DNA from: Nitrospirota bacterium
GTDB taxonomy: Bacteria > Nitrospirota > Nitrospiria > SBBL01 > JAADHI01
DNA length: 64,000 nt
Direction: 5' to 3'
Assembly (NCBI GenBank): GCA_029261135.1
Contig: JAJDBX010000057.1
Location: 1-64,000, forward strand
Part shown: positions 38,718 through 48,820 of the stretch, in pieces
Position numbering within the stretch: the first letter of the stretch is position 1
Layout of the letters: every line of letters starts with the position of its first letter
The notes under the pieces: model-generated
The model's input: the letters and a program-made list of their open reading frames with translations, nothing else
Database searches by the model: none
What the model was told of the DNA's origin: nothing
Translations under genes and position numbers: made by a program

Positions 38718-40181
38718 ATGCAAGCCCACCCACAACAACAGCCAAAGAAACGATCTCGCATTCTTGTGGTAGATCGTCAACCTTCCGTCCGTGACCTCTT
38801 GCGTGAACGGTTGTCAAGACTGGGGTTCAAAGTTGTCGAAGCGCCTAGCGTCGAAATTGCCCTTGTGAAAATTTCGAGCATCCCCTTTGAACTTATTATT
38901 TCAGAGATTAAAATGGTTGGGCAAAGTGGCATCGACCTGCTCAAAAAAGTAAAAGAAATGAAGATCGGGGCGGAAGTCATTATCATGACCAGCACCCCTT
39001 CTCTGGAATCTTCTCTAAAAGCAACGCGACTTGGCGCATACGATTACCTAGTAAAACCTTTCGAAGACCTTGAATACCTTGAAATTGTGGTCGCGCGTGC
39101 ACTGGCCCAAAATGCACTAAAATTGGAAAACCAAGCGCTTTTGGGCCAGCTCTCACAACAAAATGAAGAAATGACCCAGGGAAGCGAACGCGCAGCCGAT
39201 ATTATGCTTGAAACAACCCGTTTTTATAAAATTGAGACCTGTATTTTAAAATCTAAAAATAAGGAAGAGCTGGTGAAATACCTTGAACAAGGGGTGAAGC
39301 TGCTTTCAAAAGGGAAACCCGGTATTATCTGGTTCTACCGACACAAACAAGGCACGCTTGAGGCCTATAAAACAATTGAGTTAGGAGACATCCCGCTTCC
39401 ACCGATCTCATTCTTTCATCTCGCCAATATCTCAGAAAATGAGGCGGCATTATGGCTTTCAAACGAGGACTACAAAGCAACTTTAAATCAATCACTAGAA
39501 GTCATCCGCCCGAAAACACAACTCAGTCAACCCATGATCTACCAAAACAAATGGTACGGATTGATCACCATTTTGAATCGACGTCCGGAGGAGTGGGCCA
39601 TCCACGAAAAAAATAGCTTAACGCACATGTGCCTGCTTGCAGCGACAAAGTTGAGTGGCTTCGACGCGGCATCTAAAACCCCTCAAACGAGCACCCATGA
39701 AAAAGAGGCGTCGAAGCCGAATCATCAACAGATCAAAGTCCATGATACAATCACACCCCTACTCAATTTTGACTATTTTTTAGAGTACATCAAACTTGAA
39801 GTGGCAAGGTCCCGCCGCTATCGACACATTTTTACGCTGCTTATGCTCACATTTAAACCATCAACCGATCCGGAAAAAAACCCGTTCTTTCGGACATTCA
39901 TCCAAGAATGGGGAGAATCGCTCGCCCAGCAGATTCGCACCACGGACTTTGCAACACGTAAAAGGAATAAGTTTTATATCGTACTACCTGAAACAGACCT
40001 TGTGGGAAGCAAAAAAATCATCCAATCATTGCAACATCAAATCGGAATCTCCAATCAATCAGAACAGAACTCCAATGGCCCTTGGCAGGGTATTATCGGC
40101 AGCGTTGAATACCCGAAAGATGGAGATACTCCGGAAGTCTTAGTGACAAACCTCAAAAAACGTCTTCAAAATAAGTCTTAA
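38718..40181 (+). CDS. Receiver-domain protein with middle GAF-like region and degenerate GGDEF-like C-terminus
   Basis: Receiver ILVVDRQPSVRDLLRERLSRLGFKVVEAPSVEIALVKISSIPFELIISEIKMVGQSGIDLLKKVKE...YLVKPF; C-terminal LNFDYFLEYIKLEVARSRRYRHIFTLLML...RKRNKFYIVLPETD. Confidence 0.85.
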   Translation: MQAHPQQQPKKRSRILVVDRQPSVRDLLRERLSRLGFKVVEAPSVEIALVKISSIPFELIISEIKMVGQSGIDLLKKVKEMKIGAEVIIMTSTPSLESSLKATRLGAYDYLVKPFEDLEYLEIVVARALAQNALKLENQALLGQLSQQNEEMTQGSERAADIMLETTRFYKIETCILKSKNKEELVKYLEQGVKLLSKGKPGIIWFYRHKQGTLEAYKTIELGDIPLPPISFFHLANISENEAALWLSNEDYKATLNQSLEVIRPKTQLSQPMIYQNKWYGLITILNRRPEEWAIHEKNSLTHMCLLAATKLSGFDAASKTPQTSTHEKEASKPNHQQIKVHDTITPLLNFDYFLEYIKLEVARSRRYRHIFTLLMLTFKPSTDPEKNPFFRTFIQEWGESLAQQIRTTDFATRKRNKFYIVLPETDLVGSKKIIQSLQHQIGISNQSEQNSNGPWQGIIGSVEYPKDGDTPEVLVTNLKKRLQNKS

Positions 40182-40236
40182 TTAACCCTCCCCCTCACTT
40201 GACTTTCCACAACGAAGCCATGCGATAATCGGAACC

Positions 40237-41067
40237 ATGTCCACACAGGAAAACATCCCCGAAGAAAGCACAATCAACTGGAACGATATGGCTGAAGCAT
40301 TCGACCGATGGCTCCCTTATATTCAACCCGTGGCCGAAGCCCTTATTGATTTGGCGGATATTTCTGCAGGGCATCGAATTTTAGATGTGGCCTCAGGAAC
40401 GGGAGAACCCTCCCTCACACTGGCGCGTCGCCATCACCATCAAAACATCCAAATCATCGGTATCGACGGGGCAGAAGCCATGGTACAACGCGCCAATCAA
40501 AAAGCGGAAGCAGAAGGTCTGTCTTGCCTGTCATTTCAACAAATGAGTGCAGAAAACCTCCGTTTTGAGAATGCAAAATTTGATCGCGTCATCAGCCGAT
40601 TTGGGGTCATGCTGTTCGACGATCCCGCCAAAGGCCTGGACGAAATGCGACGCGTCTTACGCCACGAAGGTAAGATGGCCATTGCCGTTTGGGGAGAATT
40701 TCATTTGATCGAAGGATTGTTCCTCATTTGGGACACGCTGATGAAAGTCATGCCGAAGGCCGATCATCCATCCTTTCCCCGAATTGGAAAACTCGGGGCA
40801 CCCGGTGCACTAGAAACCTTACTGGAAGAAGCCGGATTTGAAGATTTCGATGTCAATCCGTTTTCTCTCAGTTATCGATATGACAATTTTGAATCATACT
40901 GGAAAACCAATACCGAAGCCGGCCTACTCAAAGAACCGCTTGATACCCTTTCACCAGCAAAAAAAGAAGCACTAAAAAAAGAAGTCGAAGCGCTCGCCTC
41001 GTCTTATCAAAAAGACGGCCAATTTGTATTTGAAAACGAAGCGCTTTTAGCCAGTGCGATTAAGTAA
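40237..41067 (+). CDS. Class I SAM-dependent methyltransferase (UbiE/COQ5-like)
   Basis: HRILDVASGTGEPSLTLARRH, NIQIIGIDGAEAMVQRANQKAEAEGLSCLSFQQMSAENLRFENAKFDRVISRFGVMLFDDPAKGLDEMRRVLRHEGKMAIAVWGE. Confidence 0.92.
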   Translation: MSTQENIPEESTINWNDMAEAFDRWLPYIQPVAEALIDLADISAGHRILDVASGTGEPSLTLARRHHHQNIQIIGIDGAEAMVQRANQKAEAEGLSCLSFQQMSAENLRFENAKFDRVISRFGVMLFDDPAKGLDEMRRVLRHEGKMAIAVWGEFHLIEGLFLIWDTLMKVMPKADHPSFPRIGKLGAPGALETLLEEAGFEDFDVNPFSLSYRYDNFESYWKTNTEAGLLKEPLDTLSPAKKEALKKEVEALASSYQKDGQFVFENEALLASAIK

Positions 41068-41806
41068 GTGGTCGCGTTTCTTTCAACGCCATTTTTGGAT
41101 TATTCTTATCGGGTTTGATTAAGGTGATGAAGAACGTCGATGCCATCCCTGAAGCCCCGAACACCATACACATGACCATAATTTGATAACGTACCGCGAT
41201 GAGCGGGGAAATCCCTGAAAGGATTTGTCCTGTCATCATCCCGGGCAGTGAAACAAGCCCCACCGCAAACAGGGAATTGGTAATGGGGATGAGCGAGGCG
41301 CGCAGCGCAATGCCTCTCGCCTCTGAATAATCCACCCCGCGATCCATTTCCGCACGCATTCTTTCTGAGGCAAGCGACACGCTGTTCATGGCCTGCGAAA
41401 AAATCATGCCCGCTAAAGGGATGAGATAGCGGGGCGAATACCAAGGATTCAGATCAAGCACCCCTTGCGAGATAAGCGCTAAGGTCAATCCCCCGGCGAA
41501 GAAGATAGCCGAGAAGGCTTTAAAAAATAGATGTTTCCGCTCAAGTTTCATCAAACGAAGGGAGATCCAACTTGAAGCAATGACCATAACCGCCAAAACC
41601 ATCAACACAATGAAGGCATTGTCCGATTCAAAAATATAGGCCAAAAAATAACCCACCAACAACAGCTGGCCCAACATGCGAGAAATCGCGTAGATCCCAT
41701 CACGATAATCAAGCGACCATTTATAATAAATAACCACGACGACAATCGCGGGAATAAAAGAAATAGCCAATTTCAAAAAAGGAATCAGTTGAATCGAATT
41801 ATTCAT
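41060..41806 (-). CDS. FetB/UPF0014-family ABC transporter permease-like protein
   Basis: RYLIPLAGMIFSQAMNSVSLASERMRAEM, LPGMMTGQILSGISPLIAVRYQIMVMCMVFG; multiple TM helices. Confidence 0.85.
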   Translation of the reverse strand: MNNSIQLIPFLKLAISFIPAIVVVVIYYKWSLDYRDGIYAISRMLGQLLLVGYFLAYIFESDNAFIVLMVLAVMVIASSWISLRLMKLERKHLFFKAFSAIFFAGGLTLALISQGVLDLNPWYSPRYLIPLAGMIFSQAMNSVSLASERMRAEMDRGVDYSEARGIALRASLIPITNSLFAVGLVSLPGMMTGQILSGISPLIAVRYQIMVMCMVFGASGMASTFFITLIKPDKNNPKMALKETRPLT

Positions 41807-41831
41807 AGTCTCTGTTCTAAACCTTTATTTC

Positions 41832-42254
41832 CTATTTTAAATATTTGGTCATCCGTTGATGGCTGATCTTTGCTTCAAAAAATGCATCCCCCGAGGCAAG
41901 ATACCCCAGTCTGACATAAAATGGGATGACTTCAGATTGTGCATGAATAAAAACCTTATTCACACCCACAGACTGTGCCCTTGCTTCGAGACCTTCCATC
42001 ACAATCTTTCCGAATCCTTTTTTCCGGTATTGATGTAGAACAGCAACCCGTCCGATTTTTCCATTTTCATCAAGCCGTCCCGTTGCTACCGGGGATACAT
42101 TCACAAATACAACAATGTGATGCAAGAATTCGTCATGTTCGTCATGTTCCAAATGCTCGGGGATGCCTTGCTCCCCAATAAAAACGGCATCGCGCACTGA
42201 TCGTGCAGATTCTCCCAGTTTGCCCCAATCTCCTTGAGAGACGCGCCTTGTCAT
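41832..42254 (-). CDS. GNAT-family N-acetyltransferase (ElaA-like)
   Basis: VRDAVFIGEQGIPEHLEHDEHDEFLHHIVVFV, IGRVAVLHQYRKKGFGKIVMEGLEARAQSVG. Confidence 0.88.
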   Translation of the reverse strand: MTRRVSQGDWGKLGESARSVRDAVFIGEQGIPEHLEHDEHDEFLHHIVVFVNVSPVATGRLDENGKIGRVAVLHQYRKKGFGKIVMEGLEARAQSVGVNKVFIHAQSEVIPFYVRLGYLASGDAFFEAKISHQRMTKYLK

Positions 42255-43447
42255 CGTTCCGCGTTTTTAGGTGTCATCAGGGTTTTGATCGCGTTCGCCA
42301 ATCGCTTCATCCCAACTTCAATGGTTTCGATATTGGCACAGGAAAAATTCAGACGAAAGGTATTGACCCGCGTTTGATCGATGTAAAAGGGGTCTCCGGG
42401 GACAAAAATGACTTTGTCTTTCACGGCCAGATCAAACAAGTCGAGCGCAGCAATCCCTTTCGGCAGTGTGATCCACAGAAACATCCCGCCTTTAGGATTG
42501 GTGTAGGTGACCTCGATCGGAAATTGCCGGAGGATGCTCTTGGTCATCACTTCTTTTTGTGTCCCATAGGCGTCTATAATCTTAGCAATATGCGCATTGA
42601 TATCATTATCGATTAGATACTGGTGCATCACGCACTGTGTGAATTGATTCGTGTGGAGATCCGAGGCTTGTTTTGCAATCACCAGCTTTTGCATCATAGG
42701 TTCCGGTGCGACAATCCAGCCGATCCGAAAACCCGGAACGACCACTTTTGAGAAAGAGCCGAGTAAAATGGTGTTGTCAGGAATGAGTGATTTAAAAGAA
42801 GGCTGTTCCATCGGCGAAAAACGTAAATCACCGTAAGGGTCGTCTTCAATTAAAAGGGTTTTTGTCCCCTCAATGATCTTCGCAACTGACCTCCTGTTTT
42901 GCTCCGGATAAGTAATACCGGAAGGGTTTTGAAAGTTGGGCACTGTGTACATCAGTTTAGGATTTTCGCTTTCTATCACAAATGAGAGATTTTCGGTATC
43001 CATCCCCTTTTCAGAGACCGATACGGGAAAAAATTGGGCACGATAAATGGAAAAAGCCTGAATCGCCCCCAAGTAGCCGGGCTCTTCAATAATTAATCCG
43101 TCGCCATCGTTCAACACCGTTTTTCCGAGTAGATCGAGCCCTTGTTGAGACCCACTGGTTATCAAGATCTGCTCAACCGGAACCTCCAGCCCTTTTTCTT
43201 TGTATCGATGAGCAATCCATTCGCGAAGCGGCAAAAACCCCTCGGACGCGCTGTATTGAAAAAGATCGTTCCCGTAACGTTCAAAAACTTGATTTGTCGC
43301 CGCTTGAATTTCTTTTGAAGGAAAGAGGTCTCGGTTTGGCAAACCTCCCGCAAACGAAATCGTGCCCGGCACAAGCGCGTCTTTTAGAATTTCACGAATA
43401 AAAGACCGCGGCACATCACGCACCCGGTCTGAAAAAATCTCTTCCAT
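42251..43447 (-). CDS. PLP-dependent aminotransferase, class I/II (LysN/2-aminoadipate aminotransferase-like)
   Basis: SFAGGLPNRDLFP, QYSASEGFLPLREWIAHRY, ILITSGSQQGLDLLGK, LLGSFSKVVVPGFRIGWIVAP. Confidence 0.92.
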   Translation of the reverse strand: MEEIFSDRVRDVPRSFIREILKDALVPGTISFAGGLPNRDLFPSKEIQAATNQVFERYGNDLFQYSASEGFLPLREWIAHRYKEKGLEVPVEQILITSGSQQGLDLLGKTVLNDGDGLIIEEPGYLGAIQAFSIYRAQFFPVSVSEKGMDTENLSFVIESENPKLMYTVPNFQNPSGITYPEQNRRSVAKIIEGTKTLLIEDDPYGDLRFSPMEQPSFKSLIPDNTILLGSFSKVVVPGFRIGWIVAPEPMMQKLVIAKQASDLHTNQFTQCVMHQYLIDNDINAHIAKIIDAYGTQKEVMTKSILRQFPIEVTYTNPKGGMFLWITLPKGIAALDLFDLAVKDKVIFVPGDPFYIDQTRVNTFRLNFSCANIETIEVGMKRLANAIKTLMTPKNAER

Positions 43448-43817
43448 CCCTGTCCTTTGATAATCAGCTCACCTTAAAAGATCTGCATGGCAAGCAGTAT
43501 AATGGGAAACTTGATCGGTCTGCTATAAAAAATAACACCAATAATCAGGATGGGTAAAATATGGGAAATTATTTTAAGGAATTGCTAAAAAACACAGAAT
43601 ACGCTGCACATTTTTTAAGATATTTCAGTCGCACAATTGACCCGATATCAATATTTTATTTCTCTGACAAGGTTGTGATCGTCATTGTTTGATTGTGGAG
43701 TTCACAGGTGCCATTTTGAGTAAAGGGTGAAATTTCGCCATAGGAATAAAAACAAGCGAGTGTGGTTTTCTCTCCCATAACGTTCTTGACGCCTTCAACT
43801 TCCTATTTGGCGCTCCT

Positions 43818-44359
43818 TTAGAAGCATTTTTTGGCCCATATAACTAATAAGTATGGACAATTCTGGAGCACTCGAACCCACCGCCATATAACTGATTTCA
43901 GCCGCTCTGGACCAAATGGCTCCCACCCCCCATCGACCCCGCAAGCAACCCTTAATCTGTCTACGTAGAGTCCCAACAATACAAGTATTTCTATTTTTGG
44001 AGGCCCAGACAAACTACCAGTTACGGTAACGAGGTGGGGTAAAGATTTCGATACTCCCTTGATCAGGTCACCCCCAAAAACACTAATCCCATCAGCAAGC
44101 ACAAAACATGTTGCAACCCATCTTTGGGTAAAGATTTTGATACGTATTCTCCCGCTTCATAACTGCTGGGATGTTCATCTATTTGTACCTGAACACTTTC
44201 TATTGTTGAATATTCAAAATGAACTGCAGTGACAACCAAGGAATCATCAAACACTTCTGAACCACAAATTCCTCCGGAAGTCGAACAACCCATGCGGTAA
44301 GTATTTGGATAGCTCACCGAAACCTCTTCCAACTGCAGTTCTTTATGTTTGAGAGCCAA
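43818..44359 (-). pseudogene. FIST-domain protein fragment, frameshifted
   Basis: PNTYRMGCSTSGGICGSEVFDDSLVVTAVHFEYSTIESVQVQIDEHPSSYEAGEYVSKSL then LADGISVFGGDLIKGVSKSLPHLVTVTGSLSG...GGWEPFGPERL in a shifted frame. Confidence 0.8.
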
Positions 44360-44588
44360 TGTCGAACCAAACAGGAAGAGAAGCGGAGCCTTTTGACCTC
44401 AATGAGCACCAAGCGGTTCACGCCATCCTTCAGCTTCCCTCCAGATATTTTGTTCGACCCTCATTGTTTTTCTCAAATATTTATCAAAAAATGAGATCTA
44501 CAATATAGTGCCCCTGCAAACCCTCACTCAAAAGAACTCAAGACTTTAAAGTATTCTTTTTTCATATTTTATAAATAATACCGCGAGT

Positions 44589-44618
44589 TTTATAAGCTGG
44601 CAGAAACCAGCTTATAAA
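44589..44618. repeat. Perfect 12-bp inverted repeat with 6-nt loop
   Basis: TTTATAAGCTGG-cagaaa-CCAGCTTATAAA. Confidence 0.85.
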
Positions 44619-44712
44619 TGATTTAGAAAAAATTGGTTCGGAAATTTCCACGAAAAGTGTTCTAGAGTGTATAGCATACTGTCTGGACTCTTCTACCATA
44701 AGGAGTCAGAAA

Positions 44713-45444
44713 TTAGGGAATCGCAATGCCCACGTCCAGCTCCTCAAACCAGTCTAGAAATCGTTTTACATCTGCTCCTTGAAACAATCCCCCGTGTTGC
44801 GGCGCTAAGATATCTATGTCGAGTTTACCTACCCGCTTGATCCAATCCTGTTTCGCTCTGTTTGAGGGCATCCACTGCTGATGAAACATCTTCATTTTTT
44901 CGATATGTGCATCAAAATCTTCAACAAACATCGGGGCGTCGGGTTTATCGAGCACAGCCCCGACATCACCACTCATCAATATTTTTGCTTTAGGATCATA
45001 AATATGAAAATTCCCCGATGAATGTAAATAGTGTGCGGGAATAAATTGCAATTTTACTTCGCCCAAATCAAGTGTCCCTCCATGATCTTCGATCGGCATA
45101 TATTTAATTTTCTTTGCGCCAAAGTGCCGAATAAACCCTTCCCATAACCAGGGTACGTGTAACCTGGCACCAGGCAAAGCTTGTTCCCACAAACCCAGTG
45201 AAGAGATGATGTCGGGATCTTGGTGCGAAGCAAAAAGGTCGGTAATTTCCTCTAAATGTACGTGATGTAAAACCGCTGTGAGCATAGAGGAAAAAATCTC
45301 TATACCACCGGGATCCAGTAACAAGACTCGATTGTTTGCCTTCACCATGTACTGATTGGTATCTATAATCCCTTCTACTTTCTCTGGATCTCGAGCAAAA
45401 ACATGCCATGCGTGGATGTCATCATAAATAATTGTCGATTTCAT
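44713..45444 (-). CDS. ODP-like (oxygen-binding diiron) metallo-beta-lactamase-fold protein
   Basis: NNRVLLLDPGGIEIFSSML, LFASHQDPDIISSLGLW, FIPAHYLHSSGNFHIYDPKAKILMSGDVGAVL, DILAPQHGGLF: flavodiiron-type MBL core without a flavodoxin domain. Confidence 0.82.
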   Translation of the reverse strand: MKSTIIYDDIHAWHVFARDPEKVEGIIDTNQYMVKANNRVLLLDPGGIEIFSSMLTAVLHHVHLEEITDLFASHQDPDIISSLGLWEQALPGARLHVPWLWEGFIRHFGAKKIKYMPIEDHGGTLDLGEVKLQFIPAHYLHSSGNFHIYDPKAKILMSGDVGAVLDKPDAPMFVEDFDAHIEKMKMFHQQWMPSNRAKQDWIKRVGKLDIDILAPQHGGLFQGADVKRFLDWFEELDVGIAIP

Positions 45445-46094
45445 TTCTGAGTTTCTCGATGAAGTTGTTCCATTACGGTGATTATTTTATCGTAACTGAT
45501 ATCCGTATGGCTCCGAATATCCTCTGTTGACGATTCGAGATTATCTGCAACCACTTCAAGATCCTTCCTAAACTCAAATGCACCGGCTGCTTCAACTCTA
45601 GACATGATTGAAATGACTATTGAACTCCGTGTGATGTTTTTCATGTCATCTAACGAAACGCTTAGACTCTCCAATTTTCTCAATAAAAGGGTCCGACAGT
45701 TTTCAAATTCATCATAAAGCTTTTGCATGATGCCCTTCAAAGATGAAACATGTGCCGCGTCTTTCGCTTTTCTGATTACCGTTTCATATCTTTTTAATCC
45801 AATTTCACTCTGACTATAGATGACGGAAAGACGAGAAAGCGTTCTGGCTTCTTCTGAGATCTGAATAACCAAGTGATCAATGTTTTTTGCGATATCTTCA
45901 ATATAATCCGTAATCGGATGAAACCCACGGGCAGATTCACCTGCACACTGTGAAATGGTCTTGGCATTCATCACGCTGAGGGTCATATTTTTCGCAACTT
46001 GGCTCACTTCGCTTAACTCACTTGTCACAGTGGCAGCTGCAATCAAAACCGTTTCTTGCGTTGTCATCTTCTGATCCATTTTATTTTTCATCAA
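45441..46094 (-). CDS. Soluble, all-helical MCP-like protein encoded upstream of the ODP-like gene
   Basis: ETVLIAAATVTSELSEVSQVAKNMTLSVMNAKTISQCAGESARGFHPITDYIEDIAKNIDHLVIQISEEARTLSRLSVIYSQ; predicted helical, no TM; 4-bp overlap with the ODP-like gene. Confidence 0.6.
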   Translation of the reverse strand: MMKNKMDQKMTTQETVLIAAATVTSELSEVSQVAKNMTLSVMNAKTISQCAGESARGFHPITDYIEDIAKNIDHLVIQISEEARTLSRLSVIYSQSEIGLKRYETVIRKAKDAAHVSSLKGIMQKLYDEFENCRTLLLRKLESLSVSLDDMKNITRSSIVISIMSRVEAAGAFEFRKDLEVVADNLESSTEDIRSHTDISYDKIITVMEQLHRETQK

Positions 46095-46325
46095 AGTTTA
46101 AAATTTAATAATTCAATCGTCTTGGTTCAGAAAATGGCGGGAATACCCCTCTCGTAAATCTCAAAACCCTATACCTTGATTATAGCAAGTGTACCAATAA
46201 TTGTAGGAAATGGAACCACGCCTTTTTTGCTCGCTTCCCTGTTTTATTGCAAGTGGGTATCGTAAACACGATTCTGTATCGGGTTCGATGTTTCAGTTAG
46301 ATTGCCATCCAAATTCTAATCTACT

Positions 46326-46395
46326 GAGGTTCGCATGGCGAAACCTCGGTCTACCTCGGTCCCTCCCTGATTCCCAGTCTGGAACGAGGTAGACC
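46326..46395. repeat. Tandem hairpin-forming intergenic segment
   Basis: GAGGTTCGC-atg-GCGAAACCTC (46326-46347, one bulge) then GGTCTACCTCG (46348-46358) paired with CGAGGTAGACC (46385-46395). Confidence 0.65.
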
Positions 46396-46535
46396 CTGGA
46401 AATCACTCATGATTCGTATTGGGGGGAGACCTTGCTTGTTCGGGAATTAGTATGTTAGTTCGAAAAAATATTCAAAAATTTTCTTTGGCGAACTTCCTGA
46501 CATGATGACGACATATGAAAATATGATAAGGTCAT

Positions 46536-48658
46536 TTGATGGTAAAAGCCCTATCCAAATCAAAAAATAAAAAAACTGATCCTCTGGAGTCTGATATGCT
46601 TTTTCAGGAAATTCTCCATACAGCGAGTGATGCGATTATTGTCTTGGATCAGTCACAAAACATCATTGTTTTTAATCTGCATGCGGAAGAGATATTTGGT
46701 TATTCTGGGAAAGATGCGATCGGAAAGCCACTTGCGTTCTTGATTCCAAATCGTTTCAGATCGTTTCAGAAAAAATCATTCGGGCCATATCGAAAAATTT
46801 GAAGAGAAAGACACTTCAAGGGTTTATATGAGCAATCGTAAAGAGCTGCTTGGCTTGCGAAAAAATGGCGAAGAATTTCCCGTAGAGGTGACGATTTCAA
46901 AATCAGAGGTGGATGGGGAAAAATATTTTATTGGCATAGTTTGAGATGCGAGTACGCGAAAGAAGGCAGAGCAAGCCTTGCAGAAAGCGAATCTTTCCTT
47001 ACGGCAATCTAATGATCGATTGTCTCAATTATTGGAAGCCACACCTGTATGCATCTACACCTGTGAAGCGGACGGAACCTATGGCGTACGTTTTATGGGG
47101 AACTCAGCCTATGAAATTACCGGTTATACACCGGAAATGTTTACTGCTACGTCCTCTTTCTGGCCGGAACATATTCACCCTGATGATGTCAATCGTGTTT
47201 TTGGTGATAAAACAGCACTTTTTGAAACGGGCCGTCACGAGGACACCTATCGATTTCAGGTGGCTGACGGCTCATACAAATGGTTCCAATATTTTACGCA
47301 AATCATCAAAAAACTAGATGGCCATCCAGACTGTATTATCGGAGTATGGGCTGATGTCACGAAACAAAAACAAGCAGAAGAGAAGATCCATTCTCTGGCT
47401 TATTATGGTGATTTAACAGGTCTTCCAAATCGTGTGCTTTTGCACGACCGACTTGAAGAGACCGTCCAATTTGCTAAAAAAAAGAATAGACCGGTTGCAT
47501 TACTGATGATGGATTTAGATCGGTTTAGAGAAATCAATGACACTTTGGGACATCATCGAGGGGATGTACTGATTAAAGAGGTTGCGGCACGGTTAGAGGG
47601 TGTTTTGTTTGAAAATGATTTGGTCGCCCGTATGGGAGGAGATGAGTTCGCGTTGATTGCACCTTTATCAGAATCCGATCATGCCGGTACACTTGTAAAT
47701 AAAATTTTAAAGGTATTGGAGGCCCCTTTTTTCATTGAGAAGATGCCCGTCAGTATTGAGGCCAGTATCGGTATCTCATATTTCCCGGATCATGGATTGG
47801 ATGTAAAAAGTCTGATTCAGCATGCAGATGTGGCCATGTACATCGCTAAAGAGAAGAAACAAGGATATGTAATCTATGACAGCACTCGCGACAAGCATGA
47901 CCCCCGTCATCTAGCGCTGATGTCCGAATTGCGGAGTGCCATTGAAAAGGATGAACTGGCCTTGCACTATCAACCCAAAATCGACCTCAAAACGAAGCAA
48001 GTGATTGGACTTGAAGCCTTACTGCGATGGAAACACCCTGAGTGGGGGCATGATTCCGACTGATCAGTTTATTGGTCTGGCAGAGCAAACCGGTTTAATT
48101 AAGCCGCTGACGGAATGGGTGTTTAATGCAGCCTATGATCAATGTTTGTTACTGTGTAAAAGAGGGATCGAAATCAATATCGCGATGAATATCTCATCCC
48201 GAAATATGCAGGACACTGAACTTCAGACGCTTATCAAAGAAAAGGTTAAAAGTTGTGATGTACATATGGGTTTGCTGGAATTCGAGCTGATTGAGAGTGC
48301 GATCATGAATGATACTGACGGCGCTTTGAAAATTATGCATCACTTAAGAGATTTCGGGGTCACTTTCACCATTGATGATTACGGAACGGGATATTCTTCG
48401 CTCACTTATTTAAAGTGCCTGCCGGTGAGCACGCTGAAGATTGATCGATCGTTTGTAACGCATATGGCGACCAATAAAGAAGATGCGGCCATTGTTCGCT
48501 CAACGATTGATCTTGGGCATAGTTTGGGTCTTTTAGTGGTTGCAGAAGGCGTCGAAGATAAAGCCGCCTATAAGCAATCGCCGCGATGGGCTGTGATGCA
48601 GCTCAAGGGGATTACATGTGCAGGCCTGTTCCACCGAATGCCCTTTATACCTGGTTGA
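46536..48658 (+). pseudogene. PAS-PAS-GGDEF-EAL protein interrupted by two frameshifts and one stop
   Basis: PAS (LHTASDAIIVLDQSQNIIVFN), second PAS (LLEATPVCIYTCEADGTYG), GGDEF (RMGGDEFALIAPL), EAL (LEALLRWKHPEWG / MIPTDQFIGLAEQTGLI ... FTIDDYGTGYSSLTYLKCLPVSTLKIDRSF). Breaks near 46774, at 46942 and near 48046. Confidence 0.9.
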
Positions 48659-48820
48659 ATCATCCGGTCTGGGATTAAGGACAAAACATCAGTACCGCAA
48701 AAACTTCCGTTTTATCATTTCCTGCCATAGAGAATGAATCGTTAGGGTCGGTTAAAAACCACAGGAAAGTGCTTGTCCCCATGATCAGGGTTGTTTCGTA
48801 GAAAAGAAACAAGAGTCGTT

